Part shown: positions 1-10,352 of the stretch, one piece after another
Layout of the letters: each line of letters starts with the position of its first letter
How positions within the stretch are numbered: position 1 is the stretch's first letter
The notes under the pieces: generated by a model
What the model saw: the letters and a program-made list of their open reading frames with translations, nothing else
The model's database searches: none
Told to the model about the DNA's origin: nothing
Program-made: the position numbers and the translations under genes
NCBI GenBank assembly: GCA_022925895.1
Contig: JAKSYS010000424.1
Location: 1-53,835 of the forward strand
Length of the DNA stretch: 53,835 nucleotides
Source of the DNA: Fragilaria crotonensis
Lineage: Eukaryota; Bacillariophyta; Fragilariophyceae; Fragilariales; Fragilariaceae
Reading direction: 5' to 3'

Positions 1-2
1 TC

Positions 3-414
3 TGTCACTGCATTACATATCACATTGCATGTCCGAAACGTCCGAGCATACTATGCTGTGTTGTACTAGCGACACGACAGTAATAAAGTGCCGGCAGTTG
101 TTTAGCTAGTCTAATCGGAGTACCTTATGTACTCCGCACAACTTCTATTATAGCCTTTATTTGCCTCATCTGCATCTTTGCCGGTCGCCGACGATCGTAA
201 GGGTACTGAGGCTCCAGGCTTCTATATAGATACAAAGAGCGACGATACTAGCGACATACTCCAAGACAAGAGAGATCCGACCGAACGGTATTGCAGTTCC
301 ATCCGATTACACCATCGTGGTTTCACCCGTTTTGTCTTGTGAATCCTTGTGATTCGCACGAACTCACGTTGCTACTTCTGTGTGCGAATCGCGCTCGCTA
401 GCCCTGTCGCGGCA
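3..414 (+). repeat. 5' LTR of the Copia element
   Basis: Direct repeat of 6770-7183 with the canonical TG..CA ends. TATATA at 223-228 (inside CTTCTATATAGA) is a reasonable TATA box for the transcript start. An AATAAA lies at 82-87, upstream of that box. Confidence 0.95.
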
Positions 415-426
415 GGTTATGAGCCC
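415..426 (+). other. Primer-binding site for a half-molecule of initiator tRNA-Met
   Basis: GGTTATGAGCCC directly abuts the LTR end. Its reverse complement, GGGCTCATAACC, is the anticodon stem-loop of eukaryotic initiator tRNA-Met (CAU anticodon), not the usual tRNA 3' end. Drosophila copia is primed by a 5' half of initiator tRNA-Met cleaved in this region, and the same mechanism is inferred here. The tRNA match is from memory. Confidence 0.75.
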
Positions 427-487
427 AAGTACAACGAGTACTAATCCTAGTGGCTGATCAGATTATCCTTAACGGAGATAAATCAGC

Positions 488-1030
488 ATGTCGGTCTTTG
501 AGGAGTCTAATCACGACGACGACTTCGTGATTCTCACGGTGGACATTGACGATTGCCCTATTGCCGAATTACCACTCACAGAGATCTACGATGTCACATC
601 ATCCCTCCTAAAGGACGACTATCTCGATACTCTGCGTGCGTATATTACGCAACAACTCGAGGATACCACATGGCTCGAGGACCAATCGGTATCGCCCCTT
701 TTTGACGCTGGATTCGCGACATTCCACCGTCGAGCAAACGGAGATATCCTATCTCTCCGGAAACCCGCGCTCCTACGCTTGATCAGGCAGACCTTACGTA
801 GTCGCCCAAACACGTTAGAGCCCGTATCGATCCCCATTCTCATCCGATTCATGGTACCAGAATCCGGTCTACCAAATCGAGAGAACCGATCAACCACGGT
901 ACCTTCCATGGTTGGGGGACGAATCGAAAGTACGAGTGGAGCCGAGTCCGCGGTCGGACTCTCAGAGACCCGCTCCCAGGGGGCGACAGAGACCGTTGTC
1001 CCCAGGTCCACGCCATCGGCGCGACGACTC
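488..1030 (+). pseudogene. gag: Copia gag, N-terminal part (first reading frame)
   Basis: The frame opens at ATG 488, 62 nt after the primer site, and gives an acidic N-terminal Gag segment. The start is supported because it is the first ATG after the LTR and the protein has sensible composition. The frame stays open to 1753, but beyond roughly 1000 it becomes Cys/Met/Pro-rich and looks non-coding, while the frame that carries the rest of Gag (open from 802) takes over. One -1 (or +2) shift between about 950 and 1060 would join them. A GGGGG run at 979-983 is a candidate slip site. Whether this is a mutation or programmed frameshifting cannot be told from one copy. Mutation is more likely, since Copia elements usually use a single frame. 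Confidence 0.7.
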
Positions 1031-1134
1031 TACAATTCGGAGGATCCCTTGCACCCCTTCTCGATGATCCCGGTGATGTCAATGTTGAGACCCCAACACC
1101 GACAGCACCCGTCGACGGGACATACTTCAGAGGA

Positions 1135-4100
1135 TTGCCAGTTCAACTGGCACCCGACGGCTCCCAAGATAGCAACAACCGTCGTGAACCTCAACGTCGA
1201 CATGTCCGTGTGCACGATGATTCCCCGGAACAACGCATGTTGTTCCAAGACCGCAACAATGGTGGCACACCTCGTACCCAAACAACCAATGTCTCCGGCC
1301 GCACCGCAGCATCTGCCACAACTATCCTTCGTTACGGATCCGAGTCTTTTGAGGAATACATGCAGCAATTTATGTCATCGGAAGTACGTTACAAAGACTT
1401 CCGGAAAGCATCATTCCAGCGTTTTGATTCCAGTCGACAAGACTCGTTCATCCACTGGTACAAATTGTTTTGTGCCACTTGTTTGCAATGGGGAATCTGG
1501 TGCCCCCCTTACGAGTCGGTACAAGAGGATCATGTGCACGGTTCTTGGTGGACTCTCCCGGTGTCCGTGCGAAACCAAGAGGCCTTCATGTCCTCGCTCC
1601 TCTATGGTGTCTTGTCGGACGAAATGGTATTCCCGAACGGCAGTCGTGAGCACAGTGCGGTGCAAGGATGTTCCGCGAATGCCGGATATGATGCCATATA
1701 TTCCCTCCTCCGACTCCACCACCCCCGCCTACAATCGGTCATCTACACCGTAAACGAGATTCCTCGCCAACGACGTTCAGAGACTTTCAGTGTCTACCTT
1801 CGCCGCCTGCATGATTTCTTGGCACGGGAACGTATAGCTGGTCGAAACTATACTGAGACCGAAGCTTTGGATTTGAGTGTGCGGAATCTGAGTACCGAGT
1901 GGCGTTCCGAATTCCGCCGACTCGTCGAGCGTGATCGCCGCACCGGCCGACATGAAGGTGTTTTGCCGTTCCATCTGTCCATGTCACAACTTGCTACATC
2001 TTTCATGCAATATGCGACTGAGATCGGACGCGATGTGACGACACCGTCCAACACAGCACGCGATCGATTCCCCAATTCTACTCCAACCATCCGTCGTATC
2101 GAAACCGTTCCCCCCACGGACGAGTTCCTCCACGGTACCGAAATCACGTTGGGTGAGAATGAGATTAATCTCCTCGTGCACGCCATGTCTACGAATCAAG
2201 CAAACTCGGCGGTCTGTCTCGGTTGCCAACAGCCCGGACATACCCTGACGGATTGTAATCGATTCGTCGACTACATCGTGGCTGAAAGTTTGGCTCAACG
2301 CCACCCTCAATTGCGTGCCCAGGTCGCATCGGCGCACTCACAGTTTCGTAGTCGCATTAATAATGGTCGCGACGCCCGCCCACGTCCCAGCACAGTTCGC
2401 AGCCTGACGTCCTCATCGGATCATCGCGATACCCCTGACGACTCTGCCGAAAATGCGCTTGTGGCCTCAGAGCATGGTCACGATGATCCCGCGGCTCCAC
2501 ATGGTTATCAAGTTAATGCGGTCCGCGGTTCGCACATCGAAACCGATGATGATGACTTTGAGACCTGTTTCTTCGACGACGACATGCGTACGTGTTCCAT
2601 TCCCTTCCTAGAGTCGCCAATGTTTGATTCTGTCGACGCACCAGACCTTCAGGTTGCCGAGGACTCTCCATTTGCTGAACATACGTTCGCTAATCATGAC
2701 GACTTCCTCCTGCGTCGTTTGGTTGGCACGTATGATTCCGAGGCCCGCGCCGTCTATGCTCATGCAGACAGTGGGTCCATGGCGTGCACCACAAGTGATG
2801 CTACCCTACTCTACGCATATCGGCCCCTTTCGCCTCATCAAACACGCATCCGCCTGTTCGATGCTGGTAGTCATCCCCATCATCCTCGTGGTGTTGGGTA
2901 CCTCCGCGTTCCCGCCTACCGTCTGCCATCTCTCCCGTCCACGTCGTCCTCGGATGTTGTGCCGACTCCCTGCTGCCTCTTCGTTCGCACTTATCATACC
3001 GAAACTATCCCTGGTGTGATCATCAGTCATTGCGCCATCGCGAAGCAGTTGGCCGCCGTGAGCTATAGCATGACCAGCTCCGATACCGACAACGGTTTCA
3101 TTCGCTTCCCGCACCGAAACCCAACCGGTCTCACGTTCGATACGTTCATCTATCTTCAGCCCACACATCTCCGTGGTGGCTTGACCTTCACACCGGCGTT
3201 ATACATCCCAACCATCGCCGAACAATCGGAAGCTCTCCCACGTTCTGCCGATCGATACGTCGCGAGTGTCATCTCCACAACGTCCCTCACTCCGTTGTCC
3301 ATCACGTTTCCGACACCTGTTGCTTCCTTGTCTCTGCTTCATTCTCTTGATCGATACCCAGAGTTCTCTTCGGTTTCCCATGACCTCCTTGTCGGTAGCC
3401 TCAGCCGCCCTGCTCTTACGCTGCTCTGGCACCAACGCCTTGGTCACCTCAACTTCCGTCGTCTATCCGAACTCCATCGCCATACTCGAGGACTGCCAGC
3501 GCTCCCCATGCCCGGTATCACCGAAACTTGTGCCGTTTGTATTGCTGTCAAACTCCGCAAAGCCCCTCGTGGCTCTACATCCATCATGGTTGCCACCACG
3601 TGCCTCCAGGGTCTCTCTATCGATTTCGCGTTCATGGTCCAGAAGAGTTCTGATTCGGTACGGTTCGCCAACCTCGTGGGCCTCAACGGTGAGACCTGCT
3701 ACGTTCTAGTCACTGATCATTTCAGTGGGCGTATCTATGGTCGTGCTTTCGCCACCAAAGCCCCCCCGGTTGATTGGTTAAATCGCTGGCTTGCAAACAA
3801 CACTCCGGATTGTCTCGACAAATACGTTCGCATGGATGGTGGCGGTGAACTCGGCAAGTGTCATGAAATCCGCGACACGTTTGCTAATTTCGGCTACCAA
3901 GTTCAGCTCACTGGTCCGGATTCCTCCCATCAAAATGGGCCGGGTGAACGTCCCCATCAAACCATTGGCAATGCACTCCGTGCTATGTTATCTGGCGCTG
4001 CTCTTCGTCCCGCTTTCTGGCCGTACGCATTTTACCACTATATCCGCCTGTATAATTTCGTTCCACGCGGATCACGACCTTTGAGTCCCCACGAGATGTG

Positions 4101-6870
4101 CGGTGGTGAACTCCCAGATTTATCCAAACTTCGTACGTTTGGATGCCGTGTCCACGTTCGCCCTACAACAGCTCGCTACGGTCGTGTCGTTCCGAATTCG
4201 CGTCTCGGGATTTTTCTGGGGTATTCTCGCACTCTGAAAGTTTTATATTACTACGATTTGCAGAGTGCTGTTGTCAAGACTGCCACCCATGCACGTTTTG
4301 ATGAAGGGATGAATGACCTTCACACGGACGCTCCGCCGGACGTACTCGCACTTCGCAACCTCTCACTTGATGGTTCCGTCCCTGCCGAACGCCCTGTGTT
4401 GTCCCCCTTGAATCTCGACATCACCGATGATCCCTTCAATCGACTGGATACTGTCACCCAGCTCATTAAATGTGATCATCCCTCCCTTGGTTTTGACATC
4501 GCGGAATGTCACATCCGAAAACGCGGCTACGTTTCCGGCATCGTCGCCAGCACCACGGCTGCTCGCATTCGCAACATCCGTCGCAAGTATATTGGTGCTT
4601 TCGTCGTCTCCGTCAATGGTACTTCCGTTTTCACTTGTGCCTCGATTATTGCTGCGTTGGCGTCCGCGGCCGCCTCTGATGATCCGTCGTTCACCATTGT
4701 GTTTGCTCCCGATCGTTACATCCCTGTCCACGATCGCCCACGCGACAACCCGATCCACCTATCGGTCGATCAGCTATCTGTCATCAACTCTTTGCGATCG
4801 CTCACTTTCGCCGGTCTTCCTCTTGATGTCCCACGCACAGCAGCACCGGAGCCCGGGTACGCCACCATCCATGAGCCTCTGACACATGACCAGATACTCA
4901 TCATGATGCGTTCTCTTAATACTACTGTCTTTGGAACCACGGAAGAGCAGGCCCTTGGCGGATTCACCCGGCGCAAACTCAAGCGACTCTCCAACTGGAA
5001 AGACTGGCTCCAAGCGGAATCCAAACAACTCAATTCCATGGCGAAGCAAGAAATGTACGGTTCTCCGGTACCTCCCCCTCCTGGAGCCATCATCCTCCGA
5101 CAACATTGGAATTACTCCATCAAGTCCGATGGAACAAGGAAGGCTCGCAACTGTTGTGACGGATCCCCTCGCGCAGCACCCGAATTGAAATTAGCCAACA
5201 CATATTCGTCCTGCATTGAACAACCGATTATGCGTCTCTTTTTCGCCCTATGCGCCAACGAAGGCTACCTCATCATCAAGGTCGATGCTACGAACGCCTA
5301 CGCCAACTCGCCGCCGCCGGAACAACCTACTTTTGTTTACATCGATGAACAATACGCCGACTGGTACGCGATTACGTATGGAATTGACATTTCTCGCGAC
5401 CACGTGCTCCCGGTTCAACACGCCTTACAAGGTCACCCTGAGTCCGGCTCGTTATGGGAACGTTTTGTCAACAAGGTTCTATCGCGACACGGATTCGTTT
5501 CAACGACACACGAACGCAGCATCTACACCGGTAGTTTCGATGGTTTCAAGATGCTCATTTCTCGGCAAGTGGATGATCTTGCCATAGGTTGTGTCAACGC
5601 CGACTCCATACGAAAACTGGTGGCGATCATCTGTTCTGAAGACAAGATTGATCTCCGCGATGAAGGGATACTCGATTCGTTCAATGGCATCGACGTTAAA
5701 CAAACTCGTCAATACGTTCAGATCACGTGTGAATCATACATCGATAAATTCCTCGCGCACTATGGATGGTCATCTGCAGCATCCAACGAATCCAGTGAGA
5801 AGCCCATTGAACCCCTCTCACTCTCGACGATTCCACAACTCTTCTCAGACTACGAGGCTAACGCGAATGCTGACGCGAATGCTTTACAGGAATTTGAGAA
5901 TGCCGCCGGATTCGCCTATCGTAGTGTCCTCGGAGCTGTCATATACATTTACGTCGTGGCCCGGATTGATATTGGATTTGCTGTCACTCTGCTCGCACGT
6001 TTCTCGGACCACCCTGGTAAGATTCATTTTGATTCCCTTCGACGCCTCGCTCGGTATCTTCGAATGACAAAAGATTGGGGTCTCTTGTATTGGCGACCGG
6101 CGCCTATCCTTTCTCTACCTATGGGTACCTTCGTCGCTCTGCTCCCAGACCCTGACCTGCCGAGTTTCCCGCAACCGCTTTTGCCCACCACTCTCGCCGG
6201 ATATGTCGACGCCGCCCATGCCACCGACTTGACGACTCGCCGATCCATAACTGGTTTGGTGTTCATGCTGTGTGGCGGACCCATTGCGTATAAGTCGAAG
6301 GTCCAGTCGACTGTGTCCACCAGTTCTACCGAAGCTGAGTTCATTGCTGCCGTTCATGCTGCCAAGATTGCAAAGTATCTCCGCTCTATCCTACAGGAAC
6401 TCGGTTACACGCAACCTGCGCCCACGGTTTTATACGAAGATAACGAAGCTGCCATCCTCATGATTAACGCCAGCCGTCCGACGCCTCGAGCTCGTCACAT
6501 CGACATCCAACACTTTGCTATTCAAGAATGGAAGTCGAACGGTGACATCATCCTCTGCCATATTCCCGGTATTATCAATCCTGCGGATGCCCTCACTAAA
6601 TCTTTTGGGGTCAACGCTCCACTATCGCCACGTCCGCCGCATGATGGGACACTACAAAGTTCCCTGGTACCCACACGACAACGATGCCTAAAGTCGTCGT
6701 CCTGTAATATGCGAATGCACTCCTGTGTACTCATTGTTTGCCTTTGTGGATGCTTACAATGGGGGAGTGTGTCACTGCATTACATATCACATTGCATGTC
6801 CGAAACGTCCGAGCATACTATGCTGTGTTGTACTAGCGACAACGACAGTAATAAAAGTGCCGGCAGTTGA
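1135..6870 (+). CDS. gag-pol: Copia Gag-Pol polyprotein: gag C-terminus, protease, integrase, RT, RNase H
   Basis: The frame is open from 802; no ATG marks a start because the N-terminus lies in another frame. Residues are counted from 1135. Gag helical region about 70-290. CCHC knuckle C-X2-C-X4-H-X4-C at 361-374. Aspartic protease ADSGSM with Asp at 545. Integrase zinc region LWHQRLGHLNF..CAVC near 765-805. Integrase core D830, D901, E938 (36 residues between the last two). RT motif A VDATNAYAN near 1383 and catalytic QVDDLAIG near 1479. RNase H from about 1689 (YVDAAHATD, STSSTEAEFIA, EDNEAAI, HIDIQHFAI). Integrase before RT defines Copia. A PDZ-like stretch lies between integrase and RT (about 1117-1192). 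The frame runs through the polypurine tract and stops 101 nt into the 3' LTR. No internal stop is present. Confidence 0.93.
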   Translation: MPVQLAPDGSQDSNNRREPQRRHVRVHDDSPEQRMLFQDRNNGGTPRTQTTNVSGRTAASATTILRYGSESFEEYMQQFMSSEVRYKDFRKASFQRFDSSRQDSFIHWYKLFCATCLQWGIWCPPYESVQEDHVHGSWWTLPVSVRNQEAFMSSLLYGVLSDEMVFPNGSREHSAVQGCSANAGYDAIYSLLRLHHPRLQSVIYTVNEIPRQRRSETFSVYLRRLHDFLARERIAGRNYTETEALDLSVRNLSTEWRSEFRRLVERDRRTGRHEGVLPFHLSMSQLATSFMQYATEIGRDVTTPSNTARDRFPNSTPTIRRIETVPPTDEFLHGTEITLGENEINLLVHAMSTNQANSAVCLGCQQPGHTLTDCNRFVDYIVAESLAQRHPQLRAQVASAHSQFRSRINNGRDARPRPSTVRSLTSSSDHRDTPDDSAENALVASEHGHDDPAAPHGYQVNAVRGSHIETDDDDFETCFFDDDMRTCSIPFLESPMFDSVDAPDLQVAEDSPFAEHTFANHDDFLLRRLVGTYDSEARAVYAHADSGSMACTTSDATLLYAYRPLSPHQTRIRLFDAGSHPHHPRGVGYLRVPAYRLPSLPSTSSSDVVPTPCCLFVRTYHTETIPGVIISHCAIAKQLAAVSYSMTSSDTDNGFIRFPHRNPTGLTFDTFIYLQPTHLRGGLTFTPALYIPTIAEQSEALPRSADRYVASVISTTSLTPLSITFPTPVASLSLLHSLDRYPEFSSVSHDLLVGSLSRPALTLLWHQRLGHLNFRRLSELHRHTRGLPALPMPGITETCAVCIAVKLRKAPRGSTSIMVATTCLQGLSIDFAFMVQKSSDSVRFANLVGLNGETCYVLVTDHFSGRIYGRAFATKAPPVDWLNRWLANNTPDCLDKYVRMDGGGELGKCHEIRDTFANFGYQVQLTGPDSSHQNGPGERPHQTIGNALRAMLSGAALRPAFWPYAFYHYIRLYNFVPRGSRPLSPHEMCGGELPDLSKLRTFGCRVHVRPTTARYGRVVPNSRLGIFLGYSRTLKVLYYYDLQSAVVKTATHARFDEGMNDLHTDAPPDVLALRNLSLDGSVPAERPVLSPLNLDITDDPFNRLDTVTQLIKCDHPSLGFDIAECHIRKRGYVSGIVASTTAARIRNIRRKYIGAFVVSVNGTSVFTCASIIAALASAAASDDPSFTIVFAPDRYIPVHDRPRDNPIHLSVDQLSVINSLRSLTFAGLPLDVPRTAAPEPGYATIHEPLTHDQILIMMRSLNTTVFGTTEEQALGGFTRRKLKRLSNWKDWLQAESKQLNSMAKQEMYGSPVPPPPGAIILRQHWNYSIKSDGTRKARNCCDGSPRAAPELKLANTYSSCIEQPIMRLFFALCANEGYLIIKVDATNAYANSPPPEQPTFVYIDEQYADWYAITYGIDISRDHVLPVQHALQGHPESGSLWERFVNKVLSRHGFVSTTHERSIYTGSFDGFKMLISRQVDDLAIGCVNADSIRKLVAIICSEDKIDLRDEGILDSFNGIDVKQTRQYVQITCESYIDKFLAHYGWSSAASNESSEKPIEPLSLSTIPQLFSDYEANANADANALQEFENAAGFAYRSVLGAVIYIYVVARIDIGFAVTLLARFSDHPGKIHFDSLRRLARYLRMTKDWGLLYWRPAPILSLPMGTFVALLPDPDLPSFPQPLLPTTLAGYVDAAHATDLTTRRSITGLVFMLCGGPIAYKSKVQSTVSTSSTEAEFIAAVHAAKIAKYLRSILQELGYTQPAPTVLYEDNEAAILMINASRPTPRARHIDIQHFAIQEWKSNGDIILCHIPGIINPADALTKSFGVNAPLSPRPPHDGTLQSSLVPTRQRCLKSSSCNMRMHSCVLIVCLCGCLQWGSVSLHYISHCMSETSEHTMLCCTSDNDSNKSAGS
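6761..6769 (+). other. Polypurine tract of the Copia element
   Basis: GGGGGAGTG immediately precedes the TGTCAC start of the 3' LTR, the expected place for the plus-strand primer. Confidence 0.75.
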
Positions 6871-7183
6871 TTAGCTAGTCTAATCGGAGTACTTCATGTA
6901 CTCCACACAACTTCTATTATAGCCTTTATTTGCCTCATCTGCATCTTTGCCGGTCGCCGACGATCGTAAGGGTACTGAGGCTCCAGGCTTCTATATAGAT
7001 AACAAGAGCGACGATACTAGCGACATACTCCAAGACAAGAGAGATCCGACCGAACGGTATTGCAGTTCCATCCGATTACACCATCGTGGTTTCACCCGTT
7101 TTGTCTTGTGAATCCTTGTGATTCGCACGAACTCACGTTGCTACTCCCGTGTGCGAATCGCGCTCGCTAGCCCTGTCGCGGCA
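6770..7183 (+). repeat. 3' LTR of the Copia element
   Basis: Direct repeat of 3-414. It carries one extra A in the GACAACGAC stretch and one in the AATAAAAG run, plus about eight substitutions. Ends GCGGCA and is followed by GAATC, the right-hand copy of the target duplication. Confidence 0.95.
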
Positions 7184-7187
7184 GAAT

Positions 7188-8416
7188 CATGCGAGCGGAG
7201 GCTTTAAAGAAATTGGCTGAAAAAATTCGGAAACTTCCGATCTCCAAACACACGACAAGGTATTACACGAATCGAAATCCCGACCCACCCTCATGAGGAT
7301 CCAAAATCCTGCACTGACTGGCAAATTATAGATGTTCCTAGCGAGATTGTCACTCACTTGCAGAACAGAAATCGATCCCATTTCGGCCAAGCTCACGGAA
7401 CACCCTTCACTGTGCCACCATTAAGCGACATGTTGAGTTTCTCAGGTGAAGGCGAGCACGCAGACAATATTCTCAGGAACGGAAGCAACGATTACCCAAA
7501 TCTAGAGGAAAATGTCAAATTATTGTTAGATCATTTACGGATATCAGAGGAAATGGCGGACCAGCAATCATTCCCAACAATCTCGGAGGAAGAGTTTATC
7601 GGAAAGCTGAAAGTTTGGAAAGAAACAACAACCACATCGCCGTCGGGAGTCCATCTAGGACACTACAAAGCACTTATTGCATCTCACGAGTACTCGCATA
7701 TTAGCGACGACGATGATTGCACGGAGAACGGTATCAAACGCACCGAGTTACGAGATGAGTTAAACAGCATGCAAACAGCGATGAGAGTATTGCATCTACA
7801 AGTAATAAATTACGCTTTGGAGAGAGGCTTCACATACCATCGGTGGCAAACAGTTGCAAATACAATGCTATTCAAAGAAAAGAACAATATCAGGATACAT
7901 CGGACACGAGTAATCCACATATACGAGGCTGATTATAACCTGATGTTAGGATTAAAATGGCGAATGGCGTTGTATCAATCGGAAGCTTTGCACCAACTCA
8001 ACGCTGGACAATACGGCTCAAGACCTCGACGGAACGCAATCGACCCGGTAATGCTGGAAGAATTACAATTTGAAATCTCTCGGATGTCCAGAAAGTCTTT
8101 TATCCAAACAAATTACGACGCAACGGCATGTTACGATCGGATTATACCAAATCTTGCAACTCTCGCAAGTCGTCGGTTCGGAGTCGATAAAAATGTCGCG
8201 CTAACGAATGCGAGGACACTCGAACAAGCACGGTATTTCATCCGCACGGAAATGGGACTATCCAACACAAATTATACTCATTCTGATTCATTTCCAATTT
8301 ACGGAACCGGACAAGGCAGCGGAAACTCACCTATGATTTGGTGCTTCGTGTCAAGTCTACTCTTTCAATGCTATGAAACGCGAGCAAAACCGGCAGCATA
8401 TTGTAATCCCGATCGA
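7188..8416 (+). pseudogene. LINE-A reverse transcriptase, fingers/palm up to motif B
   Basis: Reverse transcriptase of an APE-type LINE. Visible: SPSGVHLGHYK, IRIHRTRVIHIYEADYNL, GQYGSRPRRNAIDP, motif A YDATACYDRI (two Asp) and motif B YGTGQGSGNSPMIW. The main frame runs from 7358, but homology to LINE-D begins near 7188 in another frame (AEALKKLAEKIRKLP) and joins through a shift near 7250. The frame runs into LINE-B at 8417; its continuation with motif C is at 10334. Removing LINE-B plus one copy of the duplication restores the frame (AAYCNPD into GFVDD). Confidence 0.88.
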
Positions 8417-10219
8417 TCCCGACACGCCCATCAGTCCCCTATGGCCTCGTCAATCTGAACCAAGCAACACCCAACGACGACTCTGGAAGAGATTCATTTC
8501 ATCCTCTTATCTTCGGTACGTCCCATATTGGAAACAAAAGCCAACAACCAACCCAACTCCACAACACAAACCACCAACAGACGAACAAACTCCCACCACA
8601 ACACTATCGCTACCAGCCTGTATACGGCAACTTCCACGATCTCAACGCAGACTACTGGACTCCCTCACACAGGTGGCCACCGACAAATCCATCTGGGAGG
8701 CTTTTCGCTCAAGAAAAAGGATAAACATTGCTTCCGACGGAGGCCTCAGCAGCAACAAAGTTGGTACGTTCGGATGGACCATTGCCACCAACAAAGAGAC
8801 TCTCTACACATGCTCAGGGCCAGTCGACGGACCACGTGACACATCATCTTCCACCAGAAGCGAACTCTGCGGCTACGCATCGGCCCTATTGCTGCTCACA
8901 AACCTCGCAAAGACATGGAAAACACGCCATCGTTGCAAATTTCGAAGGATCGTTGACAGCAAGGCCGCCATCCAACGAGTCCTACGCCATACACGAGGCA
9001 ACAAACGAAACAGAAAACAACCGGACGACCTCGACTTCATGACCATCATCATCGCGTGCACAAGTGAACTCAAACGGAACATAAAAAATCTCATGGACGA
9101 AAGGCCACCAAGACGACCAATGCTCATATGAAAAACTCCCACTTAGAGCACGGCTCAACGTCGACGCTGATCGGCTCGCCACCCTCCACCGGCTACGAGG
9201 AAAACTGAAATCAACCGAACACACTGACCACACGAACGAACAAAACATCTCAATATCAATCAACGGCGTCAGAATTCAAAGCCAGGTGGATTCATGCATC
9301 CGCTTCCATGTCAATGGATACCACCTGCGACACTTTATGCAATCCAAAAATAAATGGTCAAACGCAGTCTGGAAGGAGATCGATTTCGAAATGTTCGGAT
9401 CCCACTTTCGCTCTCTACCTCCACATCAGCAAATCTCCCACATGAAACACGTACACGATCAACAACCACTCGGGAAAAGACGCAACCGACAGGCGCCCAT
9501 CCCTGACCCCATTCTCGAAAAGTGCCCATGCTGCAACCACCCAACAGAGGACAAGCAACATCTTCTCACATGTACCAAAAATCCCGAGGCCGAAGCCGCC
9601 ATGGACACACTAAGGAAAACAATTCTCGCACAACACGACATACACCCCATCCGGTTTTTGCTGATCGAAGGGATCAAACACTGGATTGAACACCCTGACC
9701 GACCTTTCCGTCCGAACGTTGAGCATTTCCCCCCGCACCTCCACGACTCTATCCACCAAGCAATCTCCTCCCAGGAACGGATTGGTTGGAAGCACCTACT
9801 CAATGGTTTCCTCAGCACGGCCTGGCGCTCTCTCGCTCATCTGGATATGCTATCCGCCACAAAATCAGATCAACCCAAAGGACTCCAGAGACTCCGCACG
9901 AGCATTTCCGCCATCCACATCTTCACACGCACTCTCTGGCTTGCTCGCAACTCAGTCCTACACGAAGAGACACAGACCAAAAATCTCAACACCGCTCGCA
10001 CCGCAGAACAAGTCGAAGTATCCTACTACCACCAACGCCCCCCAGCTACTACGCTTCGACGATCGACATCTATGCAATAGAAGCTTGAACAAACTCTTAT
10101 CAGGGTCATCCTCAACACGACGCAGATGGCTACGACTCATCAAATCCTCCGTGCAACTCCATGCAATCGACGGCAAACGTCAGACAACCATACAAAGTTT
10201 TTTCCCCACAGTACGGTAA
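8417..10219 (+). pseudogene. LINE-B ORF2 C-terminal region: RNase H plus CCHC-like knuckle
   Basis: Three frames make one diverged protein matching LINE-C along its length. First part to about 9085: QRRLWKRF, RNase H IASDGGL..GTFGWTIA, SSTRSELCGYASALL, RIVDSKAAI. A shift at the A-run near 9081-9086 moves to the frame with KGHQDD and LNVDADRLAT (last RNase H Asp). Then 9286 onward: zinc knuckle CPCC..H..C (C-X2-C-X8-H-X3-C) and a basic tail. A second shift near 10030-10050 leads to LRFDDRHLC..SFFPTVR and the stop at 10219. RNase H acidic residues are all present. RT and endonuclease are absent through 5' truncation. Confidence 0.85.
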
Positions 10220-10245
10220 CCAACCACAGCAGTAGTAATTAAGTT

Positions 10246-10333
10246 CTCGCGTGCTAACGCACGCCGGAACGGGGTACACTCTGGGAACCTCACGGTTCCT
10301 AGACGGTGCTAACCCTCTATAATTAGGTTTTAT
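10246..10333 (+). other. Structured 3' UTR end of LINE-B
   Basis: Hairpin 1 at 10249-10264: GCGTGC-TAAC-GCACGC. Hairpin 2 at 10281-10302: CTGGGAACC-TCAC-GGTTCCTAG, enclosed by GGGT/ACCC and CAC/GTG pairings (10272-10315). The end is ATAATTAGGTTT. The same architecture with different stem sequences ends LINE-C. Such 3' structures are typically bound by the element's own RT. Confidence 0.7.
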
Positions 10334-10352
10334 ATATTGTAATCCCGATCGA
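10334..10352 (+). repeat. Target-site duplication of LINE-B (right copy; left copy 8398-8416)
   Basis: ATATTGTAATCCCGATCGA in both places, identical. Coding sequence of the LINE-A RT. Confidence 0.95.

Larger units (their letters stand above)
3..7183 (+). mobile_element. Ty1/Copia LTR retrotransposon (CoDi-like), near full length, frameshifted
   Basis: Two direct LTRs of 412 and 414 bp flank a gag-pol region in Copia order: gag, CCHC, protease, integrase, RT, RNase H. Both LTRs begin TGTCAC and end GCGGCA. The 3' LTR is followed by GAATC (7184-7188). The two window bases before the 5' LTR, TC, match the end of that 5-mer, so the window starts inside a 5-bp target duplication. The LTRs differ at about 8 substitutions and 2 indels, roughly 97-98% identical, so the insertion is not brand new. 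The sequence right of the element is LINE-A coding DNA, so Copia landed in an older LINE. The gag frame is broken near 950-1060, which makes this copy probably non-autonomous. Confidence 0.95.
8417..10333 (+). mobile_element. LINE-B: 5'-truncated non-LTR retrotransposon inserted in LINE-A
   Basis: The 19-mer ATATTGTAATCCCGATCGA occurs at 8398-8416 and again at 10334-10352 with no mismatch. Between the copies lies a 1917-bp insert encoding RNase H and a zinc knuckle and ending in a structured 3' UTR. A long target duplication plus 5' truncation is the mark of LINE target-primed reverse transcription. The perfect duplication suggests a fairly recent insertion. The protein is closest to LINE-C (26232-28773), a different subfamily from the LINE-A host. 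Confidence 0.93.

Noticed and set aside
1031-1753. Second half of the frame starting at 488 as real Gag
   Set aside because: The composition turns Cys/Met/Ser-rich and the overlapping frame carries recognisable Gag; this part is out of frame.
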